Shown piece by piece: positions 9,329 to 19,225 of a stretch of DNA of 64,000 bases. Positions within the stretch are counted from its first letter, which is position 1; the number at the start of each line of letters is the position of its first letter. The position numbers and the translations under genes were made by a program. Origin of the DNA: Aureococcus anophagefferens (taxonomy: Eukaryota > Sar > Pelagophyceae > Pelagomonadales > Pelagomonadaceae); NCBI RefSeq assembly GCF_000186865.1, contig NW_008705578.1, forward strand, positions 457,635 to 521,634. Reading direction: 5' to 3'. The notes under the pieces are model-generated. The model saw nothing but the letters and a program-made list of their open reading frames with translations, made no database searches and was not told the origin of the DNA.

Positions 9329-11336
9329 TCAGTCCCAGAGCGGGAGGCCGTACCAGTCCTCGGGGCGGAGGTAGTGGTGGCGGAGCTCGAGCGCCGCGAT
9401 GGCCGCGTTGTCCTCGTCGTCGAGCTCGAAGTGGAAGATGGAGAGGTTCTCGCGCATCTCGCGCTCCTTGATCGTCATGGGCATCGTGCAGACGCCGCGC
9501 TGGTACGTCCAGCGCAGGCAGATCTGCGCCGGCGAGACGCCGTGCTTCGCCGCGATGCCCAGGATCGTCGCGTCGCCCAGCGGCCAGACCTCCGTCTCGC
9601 CCTTGAACTCGCCGTAGCCCAAGGGCGAGTACGCCTGGAACTGGATCCCCGACCGCCGGCAGTGGTCCACGAGATTCCGCTGCTGGAGGAACGGGTGGCT
9701 CTCGCACTGGACGACCGCCGGCGCCTCGTTGACGCAGCAGAGCTCGTGGAGGAGCATGACGTTGAAGTTCGCGACGCCGACGTGGTCGCAGAGGCCCGCG
9801 TCGCGGCACGCGAGCATCGCCGCGTACGTGTCGTGGATCGAGATGCCCCGGGCGAGGTGCGGCGGCCACCGGCCCGTCTTCGCCCAGTGCGTCTCGTCCC
9901 AGAGCTTGCCCGTCTGCTTCGAGCACAGGTCCGGCTCGTACTCCGCCGCGAACCCGCGCCCCGTGGCCGCGTCCTCGGCGATCATGGGCACGTGCACGAA
10001 GGCCGTGGGCCAGTGCATGAGGAAGAGGTCGACCTTGTCCACGCCGAGGTCCAAAAGGCTCTTCTCCAGCGCGGGCCGGACCTGCGCGGCGGGGTCCTTC
10101 CCTTCGAGGAAACGCGCGCTCCCGTCGGAACCGCGCGCGCGCCGGACGCCGGGCTTTGACGTGCTCCGGCGCGTGGTAGGGGTTGTTCAGCTTCGTCGTA
10201 AGCCAGATGTCCTCCTTCTTCGCGATCAGGCCCTCCGCCTCGGCCTCCGCCAACGCGTCGCCGATCTCGGCCTCGTTGAGGTAGTTCGACGCGCCGTCGA
10301 CCTACCACCGGGTTCGGCGCCAAGACGCATGGGCGGACGCGGCCGTCGCGACCATGGTGCCGCCGCTGCCGAGCCACGTCTTCACGGTCTGCTTCATCGT
10401 CCCCGGCTCCGCGCGCTGCGTGAACCGCGTGCCCGTGAAGGTGCCGAGGCCCAACACGGGCATCTCCTTGTTCCCCTCCTTGTGGGAGTGGAGGCGCGTC
10501 GTCGGGCAGGGCGGCAGCTTCTCGCCGCCGGAGAAGGGCGCCGCGGTCATGAGCGTCCGCCGGCCGGTCCGCGCGCTCCGGTCGTAGCCGGGCGCCATCG
10601 CGTTGTTGAAGGGCGCCGCGACGAAGCCGCCGTCGATGGGCAGCGCCGCGCCGGAGACGAGGCGCGCGCCGTCGCCGAGGAGGTAGCAGACCGCGTCGAC
10701 GACGTCGTCGGGCGCCGCGAACTCCCCCAAAGGGATCCGCGACTTCATCGGCGCGGCCTTGGCCTCGTCGCCCCATTCGCGCGCGGCCATCTCCGTGAGC
10801 GTCACGGTGGGGTTCACGGAGTTGGCGCGGATGCCGAAGGGGCCCAGCTCGAGCGCGAGCTGGCGCGTGAGCGCGTCGAGCGCGGCCTTTGACGCGCAGT
10901 AGGCCGCGTGCTCGTCGAGCGCGACGAACGCGGCCTGCGAGCTCACGTTGACGATGGCGCCGCGCACGTCGCGCGCGATCATGGACTTCGCGCAGTGCTG
11001 CGCGGCGATGAGCGCGGCCCGCGCGTTGACGGCGAACGTCGCGTCCCAGTCGTCGGCGCTCGCGTCGAGGATCGGCGCGTTCCGCGCGACGCCCGCGTTG
11101 TTCACGAGCAGGTCGACGTCGCCGGCCTCGCGTTCCAGCGCGGCCCGGAGGCCCGCGGCGTCGGACGCGTCGGCGACGACGGGCGTCACGGATCCCTGGA
11201 GCTCGGCGAGGCCCCGCTCGTCGCGGCCCAGGGCGACGACGTGGGCGCCGAGCTCGAGCAGGCGCGCGGCGCAGGCCTGGCCGATGCCCTTGCTCGCGCC
11301 GGTGACGAGCACGCGCTTGCCCGCGAAGGAGAGCAT
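9329..11336 (-). CDS. Fused short-chain dehydrogenase (DCXR-like) and aldo-keto reductase
   Basis: Three exons, 11336-10353, 10301-10161 and 10081-9329, give one ~625-residue protein; an alternative ATG at 11351 adds five residues. Introns 10302-10352 (GTCGCG...TAG) and 10082-10160 (GTCAAA...CAG) are canonical and restore frame. Residues 1-~245 are an L-xylulose/carbonyl reductase-type SDR: VLVTGASKGIG, LLVNNAG, IVNVSSQ, YCASK, NPTVTLTEM. After a ~30-residue linker (…TRLHSHKEGNKEMPVLGLGTF) a complete aldo-keto reductase begins, with the tetrad Asp in VDGASNY, Tyr in the same motif, Lys in LTTKLNN and His in FLMHWP. Both halves are NAD(P)H carbonyl reductases of sugar/polyol metabolism. No stop separates them. 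An AKR-only start exists at 10550. Confidence 0.82.
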
Positions 11337-11482
11337 CGCGGTGACGAGCACGCGCGCAGCTCGCCGGCTTCTTGATCAATGAGCTGTGGCTTTTTAGCGA
11401 ATCATCGATGTGTGAGGCTAAAGGTGCTCTGAAATCCGCGGCAGCCCCAGCGCCCCGTCGCGGCTACCCGACGCAACCAAAC

Positions 11483-12058
11483 ATGGGCGCCGGCGCGTTG
11501 GCCGGCTTCACCATCGACTTCCAGGTCAAGGCGACGAACGTGAACAACTTCCTCGGCGCCAACTGGTTCGACATCTGGAAGCTCATCGACACGGAGGACA
11601 AGGGCTTCGTCAAGACCGAGGTCGTGCGGGACTTCATCGCGGCCAACGCGGGCAAGTTCACGAGCCCCGAGTTCCCCACGGGCTTCTTCGCGCCCATCCT
11701 CGGCGCCGACGGGAAGATCAAGCACAAGGTCTACCTCCGCGCCTTCCTCCACACGACGCTCCGCGACGGCGGCCACCAGAACACGAACGTCTACGACTAC
11801 GAGTTCCGGCGGCTCTGCCGCTACCTCTTCCTCATGAACGAGCTCAGCGTGCTCTGCGGCGAGACGGAGGCCGAGGAGAAGACGCTCAACAAGGCCGACT
11901 TCGTGTCCTCCACGCGCGCGGTCTTCGCGGACATCGACGACGCGACGCTCGACCGCGCCTTCGCGAACATCGACGACCTGGGGGGCAACAAGTGGAAGAA
12001 CGACCTCATCTGCTTCGACGAGTTCTGCCACTACATCTTCTGCGTCATGGACGCCTAG
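11483..12058 (+). CDS. Small EF-hand-like protein
   Basis: Starting at the ATG at 11483 (MGAGALAGFTIDFQVK) the product has 191 residues; the frame is open to 11372 but the upstream part looks non-coding. A helix-loop-helix-like stretch, WKLIDTEDKGFVKTEVVRDF, has Asp and Gly spaced as in an EF-hand loop. A second, weaker one lies at VFADIDDATLDRAFANIDD. Neither is a perfect calcium loop. The centre (YEFRRLCRYLFLMNELSVL) is helical. MGAGA could be an N-myristoylation signal, which would suit a membrane-attached calcium sensor, but both points are inference. Confidence 0.6.
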   Translation: MGAGALAGFTIDFQVKATNVNNFLGANWFDIWKLIDTEDKGFVKTEVVRDFIAANAGKFTSPEFPTGFFAPILGADGKIKHKVYLRAFLHTTLRDGGHQNTNVYDYEFRRLCRYLFLMNELSVLCGETEAEEKTLNKADFVSSTRAVFADIDDATLDRAFANIDDLGGNKWKNDLICFDEFCHYIFCVMDA

Positions 12059-12290
12059 GGACCCGGCGCGGCGGGCGGTGGGCTCCGCGGGGCGCGCCCT
12101 GGGTCCGGCGTCCGCCTTAAGCTACATTCATGTGACCTTGGCTCGGGTTTCCGGGTTGGTTTGGGGCTCGAGAAATAGGGCCACGGACGTTCGTGAACTA
12201 CGTTGTCGCACCGGCGACACCATGTTGAAGCGATGGTGCACCACTACTTGCACTCCCTGGCGCGGGTTCCCGCGAACGCTGGCGCCCTCG

Positions 12291-12408
12291 GCCGTCGGGC
12301 TCGTCTCGTAGCCGAGCCAGCGCCGACGGCCGTCGCGCTCGTCTCGTAGCCGAGCCAGCGCCGACGGCCGTCGCGCTCGTCTCGTAGCCGAGCCAGCGTC
12401 GACGGCCG
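12291..12408. repeat. Three tandem copies of a 38-bp unit
   Basis: The block GTCTCGTAGCCGAGCCAGCG begins at 12303, 12341 and 12379, a period of exactly 38 bases, and the array ends six bases before the ATG of the helicase gene at 12414. The rest of the 12059-12413 gap is the 3' end of the EF-hand-like gene and the presumed helicase promoter; no other gene was seen there. The repeat may sit in the 5' UTR. Confidence 0.9.
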
Positions 12409-12413
12409 CCGCC

Positions 12414-15269
12414 ATGTGTGCGCGGTATGATTGCCGGAGCGCCGCTGGTGTGTCGGAGGCGCTCCAGGCGACGGCAGCACAGTACGTGAGCGCCGCTCGG
12501 GCCGGGGCGTTCGTTCTCAATAATATATTGGTCCAGCGCGTGAACCACCGTTTGAGTTCGAGTGTTCCAGGACTCTCGCTCGAAAGGCTCTCGATGGTCT
12601 CGCGAACATTGCGCGACATCATAACGAAACCGCGGTTCCGACCGTTCGCGAAAGCGCTGGCTCGAGCGCAGCGGATCGCGCAGAACCGCGCGCTCGAGGA
12701 CGAGAACCTTCGCGACGAGTACGAGCGGCGCGGCGTCTGGACGTCGGACGACCGCCCGGCGCTCGAGCCGCTCAACGCGGTCTGCGAGGCCTTCATGGCC
12801 GGCAAAGACCCGGAGCAGCGCTGGCCCGCGCCCGACGCCGGCTTCTGGCCGGCGCTCCCCCCGGCGGTGCCCCGCGCGACGGGCCCGACGGCGGTCCTGG
12901 CGCGCATTCCGCTCGCCGACTACGAGGCGGCGGGCGTCGTCGAGGCGCACGCCGTCGCGTCCAAGCTTCTGCCCGACGTTCTCGGCACGACGCCGGAGGC
13001 CGAGCCCTGGGTCGCGGCCGCGGCCTTCGTCCTCTGCGCCGGCGGCGAGAGCCCCGTGCAGACGCTCGCGGCGCTCGCCGCCGTCGAGCACGCGCTCGGC
13101 GACTCGCGCGCCGCGTCCACGGTCGCGTCCATGGTCGCGCGCGAGTTCGGCGCCAAGCTGCTCGCGAAGCTCGTCGAGGGCCAGTGGGACCGCGCGATCT
13201 TCCACCGCCACGCGGTCTGGCGCGGGGTCCTGGTGCAAAACATCGGGCGGGCGCTCGACTGGATGAGGCTCGTCGGCGACCAGTTCCGGCGGCCGCGGCC
13301 CGCCGCGCCGGACGCGCCGCGCGCGCTCACGGCCGAGCAGGAGGCCTACGCCGCGGAGCCCCTGGATCCGGCGAACAACGACGTGATCCTCGTGAAGGCC
13401 TACGCCGGCACGGGAAAGTCGCACTCGACGCTGGAATTCGTCGCGCGGCGGCACGGCCCGGAGTCGCCCGTCCTCGTCGCCTACTTCAACGCGGCGATGG
13501 CCGCCGAGATGCGTCTGAAATTGACCGCGACGATCCCCGGCGGCGCCTGGGAGTGCGCGACGCTCGACGCGCTCGTCCAGCGCGAGTTCCTCCGCCAGGT
13601 CCCGAGCCTCGCGGCGCGCAAGTTCCACGACGCCTCCAAGTCCGGCCCGGCCATCACGAGCCAGGCGGTGCGGCGGTGCGTGGGAATCAGCGACGGCGCG
13701 TATTTCAGCGGAACCATCGCGACGCATACGAAGCGCGTCCTCGCGATTTGGGTGAACTCCGACAAACGGCACTTCGGGGACGCCATCATCCCCTACAGCG
13801 TCATTAAGTGGTGGCACGCGCGCAGCAAGGCCATGCCGCCCTTCCTCGAGCTCGCGCAGAAGCTCTGGCGCGGAATCTTGTCGCTCGCGGAGTCGAACGA
13901 CGACCTGAAGCTTTCTTTCGGCGAGGTCGCCAAGTGCTTCGCGCTCCGCCCCTACGTCGACGAGCCGGACGTCCAGTGGATGCTCGCGGGCCGCGGCGAC
14001 TGCGTCCTCCGGCGGCTTTCGCCCTTCGAGGGCGCGCGGGGCTACGCCTACGTCGTCATCGACGAGGCCCAGGATCTGAACCCGCCCCACTTCGAGCTTT
14101 TCGTCTCGGCGCCGCGCCGCAACGGCGACCGCGTCGCGCACGCCATCGTCGGCGACCCGTACCAGTCGCTCTACGCGTGGCGCGGCGCGAGGAACGCGCT
14201 CAAGTCGGCGGCGCCCCTGGCGACGACGACGGTCTCGCTGACGAAGTCCTTCCGATTCGGCCCCGCGGTCGCCTGCCTCGCGACGGCGGTGCTGCAGGAG
14301 TGCGAGGCGCGCCCCGAGGGCAGCCCCAAGCCCCCGCCGCTCGAAGGCGTCGGGCCGGACAGCCGGCTCCACATGCGCAACGACATCGCGTGCCACGACT
14401 ACACGCAGAGCCCGCTCGCCGTGCTCGCGCGGTCGAACAAGTCCGTGATGGAGGAGGCCAACGCCTACGCGCTCCGCGCCGGCGACGACGCGGCGCCGTT
14501 CCTCTTCCTCCGCGGCCAGAACCTCGGAAAGCAGCGGATGATCGTCAACGTGCTCGTCGGCCTGCGCGACGACGAAGCGGCGGTGGCGACCTTCGGCGAG
14601 GACCGGGGCTCCTGGGAGCATTTCCTGCGGCTCCACGCGGAGGAGGCGCTCGAAGACGCGGAGCTCGTCAAGGCCATCGAGCTCGTCAAATCGAACCAGC
14701 AGGCCGTCGCGATCATCGACCGCGTCCAGGCCGCGTCGGTCGCCGTCGCCGAGGACGCCCGCGTCGTCCTCGGGACGGTCCACTCCTTCAAGGGCTTGGA
14801 GGGCACCGCCGTGCGCCTCCTCGACGACATCGTCCCGTCGTGCACCGAGCGCATGGTCCCGCGGGGCCTCTCGAATCCGGACCTGTGTCTCATCTACACG
14901 GCGCTGACGCGCGCGCGCGACGAGCTGTACCTCAACAAGGGGCTGCGGAAGTTGTGGTTGACGCGGCGGCCCCCGCGGCCCGTGCTCCGCCTCGCGCCGC
15001 CGCCGCCCGCGCCCGCTCCGGACGACGACGACGACGAGCCTCTACCCGAGCTGCCGGGCTGGTGCGGCCTCTGTGGCAACGATGTGCCCCTCGACGGTCT
15101 CGTGATTCGAGGCTTCCGCGCCGCGCCGAGCCACACGACGACGGCCCTCGTCTGCGAGGCCTGCTCGAAGTGCCACGATTTGCAGCTGCCGCTCCGCCTC
15201 CAGCGGCAGCCCGCCTTCGAATTCATCGCGGGCTGGAAGATCCCCGTGCCGGACGTCGACGAGTCCTGA
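12414..15269 (+). CDS. FBH1-like F-box/UvrD-type DNA helicase
   Basis: The intron-less ORF encodes up to 951 residues. The N-terminal ~80 residues contain an F-box-like helix pair (VPGLSLERLSMVSRTLRDII). The helicase core carries every superfamily-1 motif: Walker A AYAGTGKS (residue ~333), Walker B AYVVIDEAQDLNP, motif III IVGDPYQSLYAWRG, motif IV LTKSFRFG, motif V GTVHSFKGLEG and motif VI IYTALTRARDELY. The C-terminus adds a zinc-ribbon-like pair (WCGLCGN ... VCEACSKC). F-box plus UvrD domain is the arrangement of FBH1, a 3'-5' helicase that limits recombination at stalled forks as part of an SCF ligase. The true start could lie slightly downstream. Confidence 0.85.
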   Translation: MCARYDCRSAAGVSEALQATAAQYVSAARAGAFVLNNILVQRVNHRLSSSVPGLSLERLSMVSRTLRDIITKPRFRPFAKALARAQRIAQNRALEDENLRDEYERRGVWTSDDRPALEPLNAVCEAFMAGKDPEQRWPAPDAGFWPALPPAVPRATGPTAVLARIPLADYEAAGVVEAHAVASKLLPDVLGTTPEAEPWVAAAAFVLCAGGESPVQTLAALAAVEHALGDSRAASTVASMVAREFGAKLLAKLVEGQWDRAIFHRHAVWRGVLVQNIGRALDWMRLVGDQFRRPRPAAPDAPRALTAEQEAYAAEPLDPANNDVILVKAYAGTGKSHSTLEFVARRHGPESPVLVAYFNAAMAAEMRLKLTATIPGGAWECATLDALVQREFLRQVPSLAARKFHDASKSGPAITSQAVRRCVGISDGAYFSGTIATHTKRVLAIWVNSDKRHFGDAIIPYSVIKWWHARSKAMPPFLELAQKLWRGILSLAESNDDLKLSFGEVAKCFALRPYVDEPDVQWMLAGRGDCVLRRLSPFEGARGYAYVVIDEAQDLNPPHFELFVSAPRRNGDRVAHAIVGDPYQSLYAWRGARNALKSAAPLATTTVSLTKSFRFGPAVACLATAVLQECEARPEGSPKPPPLEGVGPDSRLHMRNDIACHDYTQSPLAVLARSNKSVMEEANAYALRAGDDAAPFLFLRGQNLGKQRMIVNVLVGLRDDEAAVATFGEDRGSWEHFLRLHAEEALEDAELVKAIELVKSNQQAVAIIDRVQAASVAVAEDARVVLGTVHSFKGLEGTAVRLLDDIVPSCTERMVPRGLSNPDLCLIYTALTRARDELYLNKGLRKLWLTRRPPRPVLRLAPPPPAPAPDDDDDEPLPELPGWCGLCGNDVPLDGLVIRGFRAAPSHTTTALVCEACSKCHDLQLPLRLQRQPAFEFIAGWKIPVPDVDES

Positions 15270-15388
15270 GCTGGACTCGATCGAGGCCCCCCCTGTTGTA
15301 AAATCTGTGTTCTCTCAGCTTCGTCTTCGGCAGGGCGAGTCCCTGGGAGGATCGCCAGGCGGACACGCCCGCGCCTTACGAACGCCGC

Positions 15389-16183
15389 TCACGCGTCCGC
15401 GCGCGCCGCCCGCATGGCCCTGGCGTGCCACTCGAGCTGCTCGAGCATCCGGTCCGCGCTCTTGGCCGCGGCCGTGTCGGCCGCGAGCATGCCCGTGGTC
15501 TCGTCGAAGGTGCCCGGCCGGAAGGCCCCCGGCAGCTGGAACGTCGCGGACACGGGCAGGCAGCCGAGCTCGCTCAGGTACGCGCGGAGCGCGACGCCGC
15601 AGCGCGCGCCGCCCCACATGCCCGCGGAGTACGTGGCGATGCCGCTGGGCTTCCGCGCGTACACGGACGACCCGAAGTAGTTCATGAGGTTCACGAGGCC
15701 CGGCGAGATCGTGTGGTTCATCTCCGGGCTGGCGACGACGATGGCGTCGGCCGACCGCAGCAGCGCCGCGGTCGCCTCGAGCGCCGGCGGCGCGACCTCG
15801 TCGTCCCTGTAGTGGAAGTAGGCCTTCTCCATCAGCCGCATGAAGAAGCCGTCCTGGCTCGTCCGCGGGTCGAGCACGGTCACGGCGTGGCCGCCGCGCT
15901 CCTCGAGCTTCGCCTCGAGGTAGGCTCCGACCTTGCCGCCGATGCGCTTGGCGCGCGTGCTGCCCAGGATCAGGACCGTGTTCAGCGGCGCGTCGCCGGC
16001 GCTGAAGCTGCGCCGAGCCGCGAGACCACGCAGCGGTGGCGCGTTGCCGGCGCTGAAAATGGGTCGAGTTGCGAGAGCACGCAGCGGTGGCGCGTCGCCG
16101 GCGCTGAAGCTGCGCCGAGCCGCGAGACCACGCAGCGGCGGCGCGTTGCCGGCGCTGAAGATGGGTCGAAAAGCTCGAGCCAT
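15389..16183 (-). CDS. NADPH-dependent FMN reductase-type flavoprotein with repeat-built presequence
   Basis: The 264-residue product has a flavodoxin-like fold of the FMN_red family: LILGSTRAKRIGGKVGAYL for FMN phosphate, ADAIVVASPEMNHTISPGL and GMWGGARCGVALRAYL. Such proteins reduce FMN or quinones with NAD(P)H. The first ~70 residues (MARAFRPIFSAGNAPPLRG...) are basic and Ser/Ala-rich, like an organelle presequence, and are made of four in-frame 17-residue repeats. A likely target is the mitochondrion. It is convergent with the FBH1-like gene and co-oriented with the DCN1-like gene. Confidence 0.85.
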   Translation of the reverse strand: MARAFRPIFSAGNAPPLRGLAARRSFSAGDAPPLRALATRPIFSAGNAPPLRGLAARRSFSAGDAPLNTVLILGSTRAKRIGGKVGAYLEAKLEERGGHAVTVLDPRTSQDGFFMRLMEKAYFHYRDDEVAPPALEATAALLRSADAIVVASPEMNHTISPGLVNLMNYFGSSVYARKPSGIATYSAGMWGGARCGVALRAYLSELGCLPVSATFQLPGAFRPGTFDETTGMLAADTAAAKSADRMLEQLEWHARAMRAARADA

Positions 16184-16186
16184 TGC
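15983..16186. repeat. Four tandem 51-bp units inside the presequence of the FMN reductase
   Basis: Units of 51 bases (17 codons) each contain GCCGGCGCTGAA. Units 1 and 3 resemble each other most, as do 2 and 4, suggesting a 51-bp unit that became a 102-bp pair and was then duplicated. The array stays in frame and covers nearly the whole N-terminal extension. Confidence 0.9.
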
Positions 16187-16371
16187 TTCTAGATTTCGAG
16201 CTCCGAAGCCGATGTTTGACCTCAACCGATGTTCAACATAGATTGCGGAATCGAGAACGATGGTGACTCGTGGCCCTGACCAGACACGTAAAGTCCCACG
16301 GCTCCTCGAAGGGGCGTTATAGACTGGTGCGATCGGGGGGGGGGGCGGCGGCGGGATGGACACACGGACGG

Positions 16372-17154
16372 CTACTTCTTCGCCATGGCGAACTCGACGA
16401 ACTCGTCGAGGAGGATGGGCCAGGAGGACTCGTCGGCGTCCCAGCCGAGGAAGTCCGGCGCCGGGCCGACGTTGAGGGAGAAGTCGAGGAAGGAGCACCA
16501 CTGGTCGCGGTTGATTTTGAAGTCCTCGGGCTTCGTCTCGAGGAACTCGAGGAAGGTCTTCGTGTGCTTGGACCGGTCCTCGATGCAGATGGGCAGCAGG
16601 GCCAGCGCCGTGTCGCGCTCGAGGAACTTCTTCGTGCCCTCGCGGTTGAACTCGAAGCAGAACTTGAAGAACGGCCGGAAGTCCGAGTTCTCGAGGAACG
16701 CCGGGTCGAGCGTGGACCAGCCCGCCTTGAGCGTCTCGAGGGTCACGGGCTTGTCGCAGGTCGGCAGGCTCGGCTCGCTGCCGAGCTTGGCCCACTCCTC
16801 CTCGGACACGCAGCCCGGCTTCTCGGCGCCGAGGCGCCAGCAGAGCACGAGGAGCTTCGTGTCGCTGCTCGCGTCGATGCCCAGGTCCTCGCCGAGCTTG
16901 CCGAGGCCCTCGAAGGTCACGTAGCCCTCGTCGGGGTCCGCGTAGGTCGCGAAGGCCAGCGCCGTGCCCCCGGCCTTCTTCTTCGACCCGCGCGGACTGC
17001 TCGCCTTTTTCGAGCTCGCGCTCGTCGCCGCCTTCGACTTCTTCGACGCGGCGCCGCTCGCCTTGCTCGTGGACTTGCGCTTCGGCGCCTGCGCGGGAAA
17101 AAATGGGTGGGCGCGGCGAATTTCGTGCACGCGAGAGGAGGCACGACGCACCAT
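16372..17154 (-). CDS. DCN1-like cullin neddylation factor
   Basis: The start at 17154 (MVRRASSR) gives 260 residues. A Lys/Ser/Ala-rich, probably nuclear-localising segment is followed by a ~195-residue potentiating-neddylation (PONY/Cul-binding) domain: YADPDEGYVTFEGLGKLGED, WRLGAEKPGCVSEEEW, KPVTLETLKAGW, DQWCSFLDFSLNV, and the C-terminal D-E-S-S-W-P-I-L-L-D-E-F-V-E-F. DCN1/DCUN1D proteins act as E3 scaffolds attaching NEDD8 to cullins. A 42-base stretch (GTGCAC...TTTTTTCCCGCGCAG) looks like a tiny intron but its length is a multiple of three, so the frame survives with or without splicing. The gene is divergent from the tyrosinase gene. Confidence 0.88.
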   Translation of the reverse strand: MVRRASSRVHEIRRAHPFFPAQAPKRKSTSKASGAASKKSKAATSASSKKASSPRGSKKKAGGTALAFATYADPDEGYVTFEGLGKLGEDLGIDASSDTKLLVLCWRLGAEKPGCVSEEEWAKLGSEPSLPTCDKPVTLETLKAGWSTLDPAFLENSDFRPFFKFCFEFNREGTKKFLERDTALALLPICIEDRSKHTKTFLEFLETKPEDFKINRDQWCSFLDFSLNVGPAPDFLGWDADESSWPILLDEFVEFAMAKK

Positions 17155-17260
17155 GCTGCTCTCCCGCTCAAAATGAGATGTGGGTCCGGCACCATTGGGG
17201 AAACATCTGATGACCCTGGCCAAAGGTGCCGCTGATAATCGAGCACGCAGCCCCGCCACG

Positions 17261-19207
17261 ATGGGCGCCGCGTCGGAGGAGCGCAGCTCGCTCATGTCGC
17301 GACCGGACGAAGCGGAAGCCGCCGAGCCGGCGCGGCGCGTCGCGGCGCTGGCCTTGGCGGTAGGACTCTCCGTCGCCGCCGTCGCCGGGGCCGGCGGCGT
17401 GCGGCGCCTCATCGCGGGGGACGCCTTCGCCGAGACGCCTCTCCGGTTCCGCGTCGCGAACCCGGAATACGGCGACGCGGCGCCGGCGTCGCTGGCGCTC
17501 TACCCCTTCGCCCACGTCGGCGAGCCGCACCGCGCGTCCCGCCTGACCGCGGAGGACGCCGTCGGGGGCGCGACGTACGCGTGGACCGTGCGCCTGGACG
17601 GCGCGCTGGTCGCGTCCGGCGCCGGCGCGACCTTCGCCTTCAACTTCACGGCGCCGGGCCGGCGCTACGCCGTCGCGCTCGCGGAGTCGCCGAGCGGGCG
17701 GACCGCGGAGGACGACGTGCACTGCAAGTACGTGCGACGGGAGATCCGCGCGCTGACGGACCGGGAGCGGTCGGCCTACTTCGACGCCTTCGAGGTCGTC
17801 GCGAAGCTGCCCCTGGAGGAGGGCCGCGCCAGGTACGGCGAACACTTCGTGAACCTCCACAGCACGACGATCAAGCACGTGCACGGCACCGGGTGCAGCC
17901 CCTTCCACGGGGGCCTGAGCTTCCTCACGGCCCACACGGCCTTCACCTACGAGGTCGACCGCGCCATGCAGCTCGTGGACCCGGGCGTCCTCACGCCCTA
18001 CTGGGACTTTACGCTCGACGCGGAGTTCCTCGGCGCGAACTGGACGGAGTCGCAGCTCTTCCAGCTCGACTGGTTCGGGCCGCTCATGCCCAAGAACGCG
18101 CAGCGGACCCTCGAGGGGCGCTTCGCGAACGTGTCCGTGCCCAGCGACTGCGACTTCGACGTCCACAACGCCTACTGCCGCGTGACCGACGAGCGGAACG
18201 AGGACCCGAGCGCGCTCGTCACGCGCGCGCACGAGCTCTGCGGCCTGAAAACGGACGTCGCGTTGCCGGGCTGCTCCGAGTTCTCCCAGTGCCTGACGAC
18301 GACGTCCCTCACGGACCTGCACACGTGCGCGGAGGACGTCATGCACGGCAACATGCACACGGTGATCGGCGGCTTCTTCGGCTGCCCCTACGCGCTCGGC
18401 GACCTCGTGGCGAACCACCCGTCCTGGGAGGAGATGCTCACGGGCATCGGCACGCGGGCCATCAACATCTGGCAGCACGTCTACGGCGCCAAGGCGATGA
18501 AGTGCCCCCTGAAGTGCGACGCGGCCGAGGACTCGTGGGAGACGTGCCACTGCTCCTGCCCGGCCCTGTCGCCGAAGCCGGGGCCCAACGGCACCGTCGA
18601 GGCGGCGACGCTCGGCGTCGACGCGTCGAAGCGCTTCTTCAACGAGACGGGCATCATCTACTTCGCCGACCCGTCGGACTGCTCGTCGTTCGCGTCGCCC
18701 TACGTCTACAAGAAGTACTTCGACGTCCAGACCAAGGCCGACGGCTCCTGCGACTACTCCATCAAGGGCCTGAACAACGACGACAACAAGGAGTTCCTCC
18801 ACTTCCTCGCGTTCTTCTCGTGCTCGCCGGGCAAGTTCGGCGCCATGTCCACCGCGGCGTCGGCCAACGACCCCCTCTTCTGGCCCATCCACCCGCTCTT
18901 CGACCGGCTCCTGGCCTACATGCGCCTCTCGGGGGACCTCGACCTCGCCTGGCCCGACGCGACGTGCCGCGGCCACTCCCTCGACGACACGCTGCCCTTC
19001 TCCGGCTTCCGCGACGCCGACAACGCGACGGACCTCTACACGAACCGGGACCTGCTGGACGTCTTCGACCCGGCGTCCGCGGAGCTGAACTACGTCTTCG
19101 CCGACTTCTCCTGGGACCACTGCGACGCGGCCATCGCCGACGCCGCGACCTTCGCGTTCCAGGACTCCTCGGCGCGCACGGGCGGCGGCGGCCACGCGCG
19201 GAGGTAA
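17261..19207 (+). CDS. Tyrosinase-like type-3 copper protein, type II membrane topology
   Basis: From ATG 17261 (MGAASEERSSL) the protein has 648 residues; an in-frame ATG at 17180 also exists. A hydrophobic helix at ~27-46 (VAALALAVGLSVAAVAG) anchors it, leaving the rest lumenal or extracellular and Cys-rich. Copper site A: VNLHSTTIKHVHG, FHGGLSFLTAHTAFTYEVD. Copper site B: MHGNMHTVIGG with the H-x3-H pair, and NDPLFWPIHPLFDRLLAYM with the third His. Site B is well preserved; in site A the usual WHR Trp and Arg are replaced (A-H-T), but the His remains. The family oxidises phenols; here cross-linking of cell-wall or mucilage phenolics is a guess. Confidence 0.87.
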   Translation: MGAASEERSSLMSRPDEAEAAEPARRVAALALAVGLSVAAVAGAGGVRRLIAGDAFAETPLRFRVANPEYGDAAPASLALYPFAHVGEPHRASRLTAEDAVGGATYAWTVRLDGALVASGAGATFAFNFTAPGRRYAVALAESPSGRTAEDDVHCKYVRREIRALTDRERSAYFDAFEVVAKLPLEEGRARYGEHFVNLHSTTIKHVHGTGCSPFHGGLSFLTAHTAFTYEVDRAMQLVDPGVLTPYWDFTLDAEFLGANWTESQLFQLDWFGPLMPKNAQRTLEGRFANVSVPSDCDFDVHNAYCRVTDERNEDPSALVTRAHELCGLKTDVALPGCSEFSQCLTTTSLTDLHTCAEDVMHGNMHTVIGGFFGCPYALGDLVANHPSWEEMLTGIGTRAINIWQHVYGAKAMKCPLKCDAAEDSWETCHCSCPALSPKPGPNGTVEAATLGVDASKRFFNETGIIYFADPSDCSSFASPYVYKKYFDVQTKADGSCDYSIKGLNNDDNKEFLHFLAFFSCSPGKFGAMSTAASANDPLFWPIHPLFDRLLAYMRLSGDLDLAWPDATCRGHSLDDTLPFSGFRDADNATDLYTNRDLLDVFDPASAELNYVFADFSWDHCDAAIADAATFAFQDSSARTGGGGHARR

Positions 19208-19225
19208 CGCGTCGTCGGATCTTAC

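Noticed and set aside
12198..14783. Antisense ORF of 861 codons across the FBH1-like gene
   Set aside because: All helicase motifs are on the plus strand; the antisense product has no recognisable motif.
17096..17154. 42-base GTGCAC...GCAG segment in the DCN1-like gene as a certain intron
   Set aside because: The acceptor is convincing, but the length is a multiple of three and the codons are readable, so splicing cannot be decided from sequence alone.
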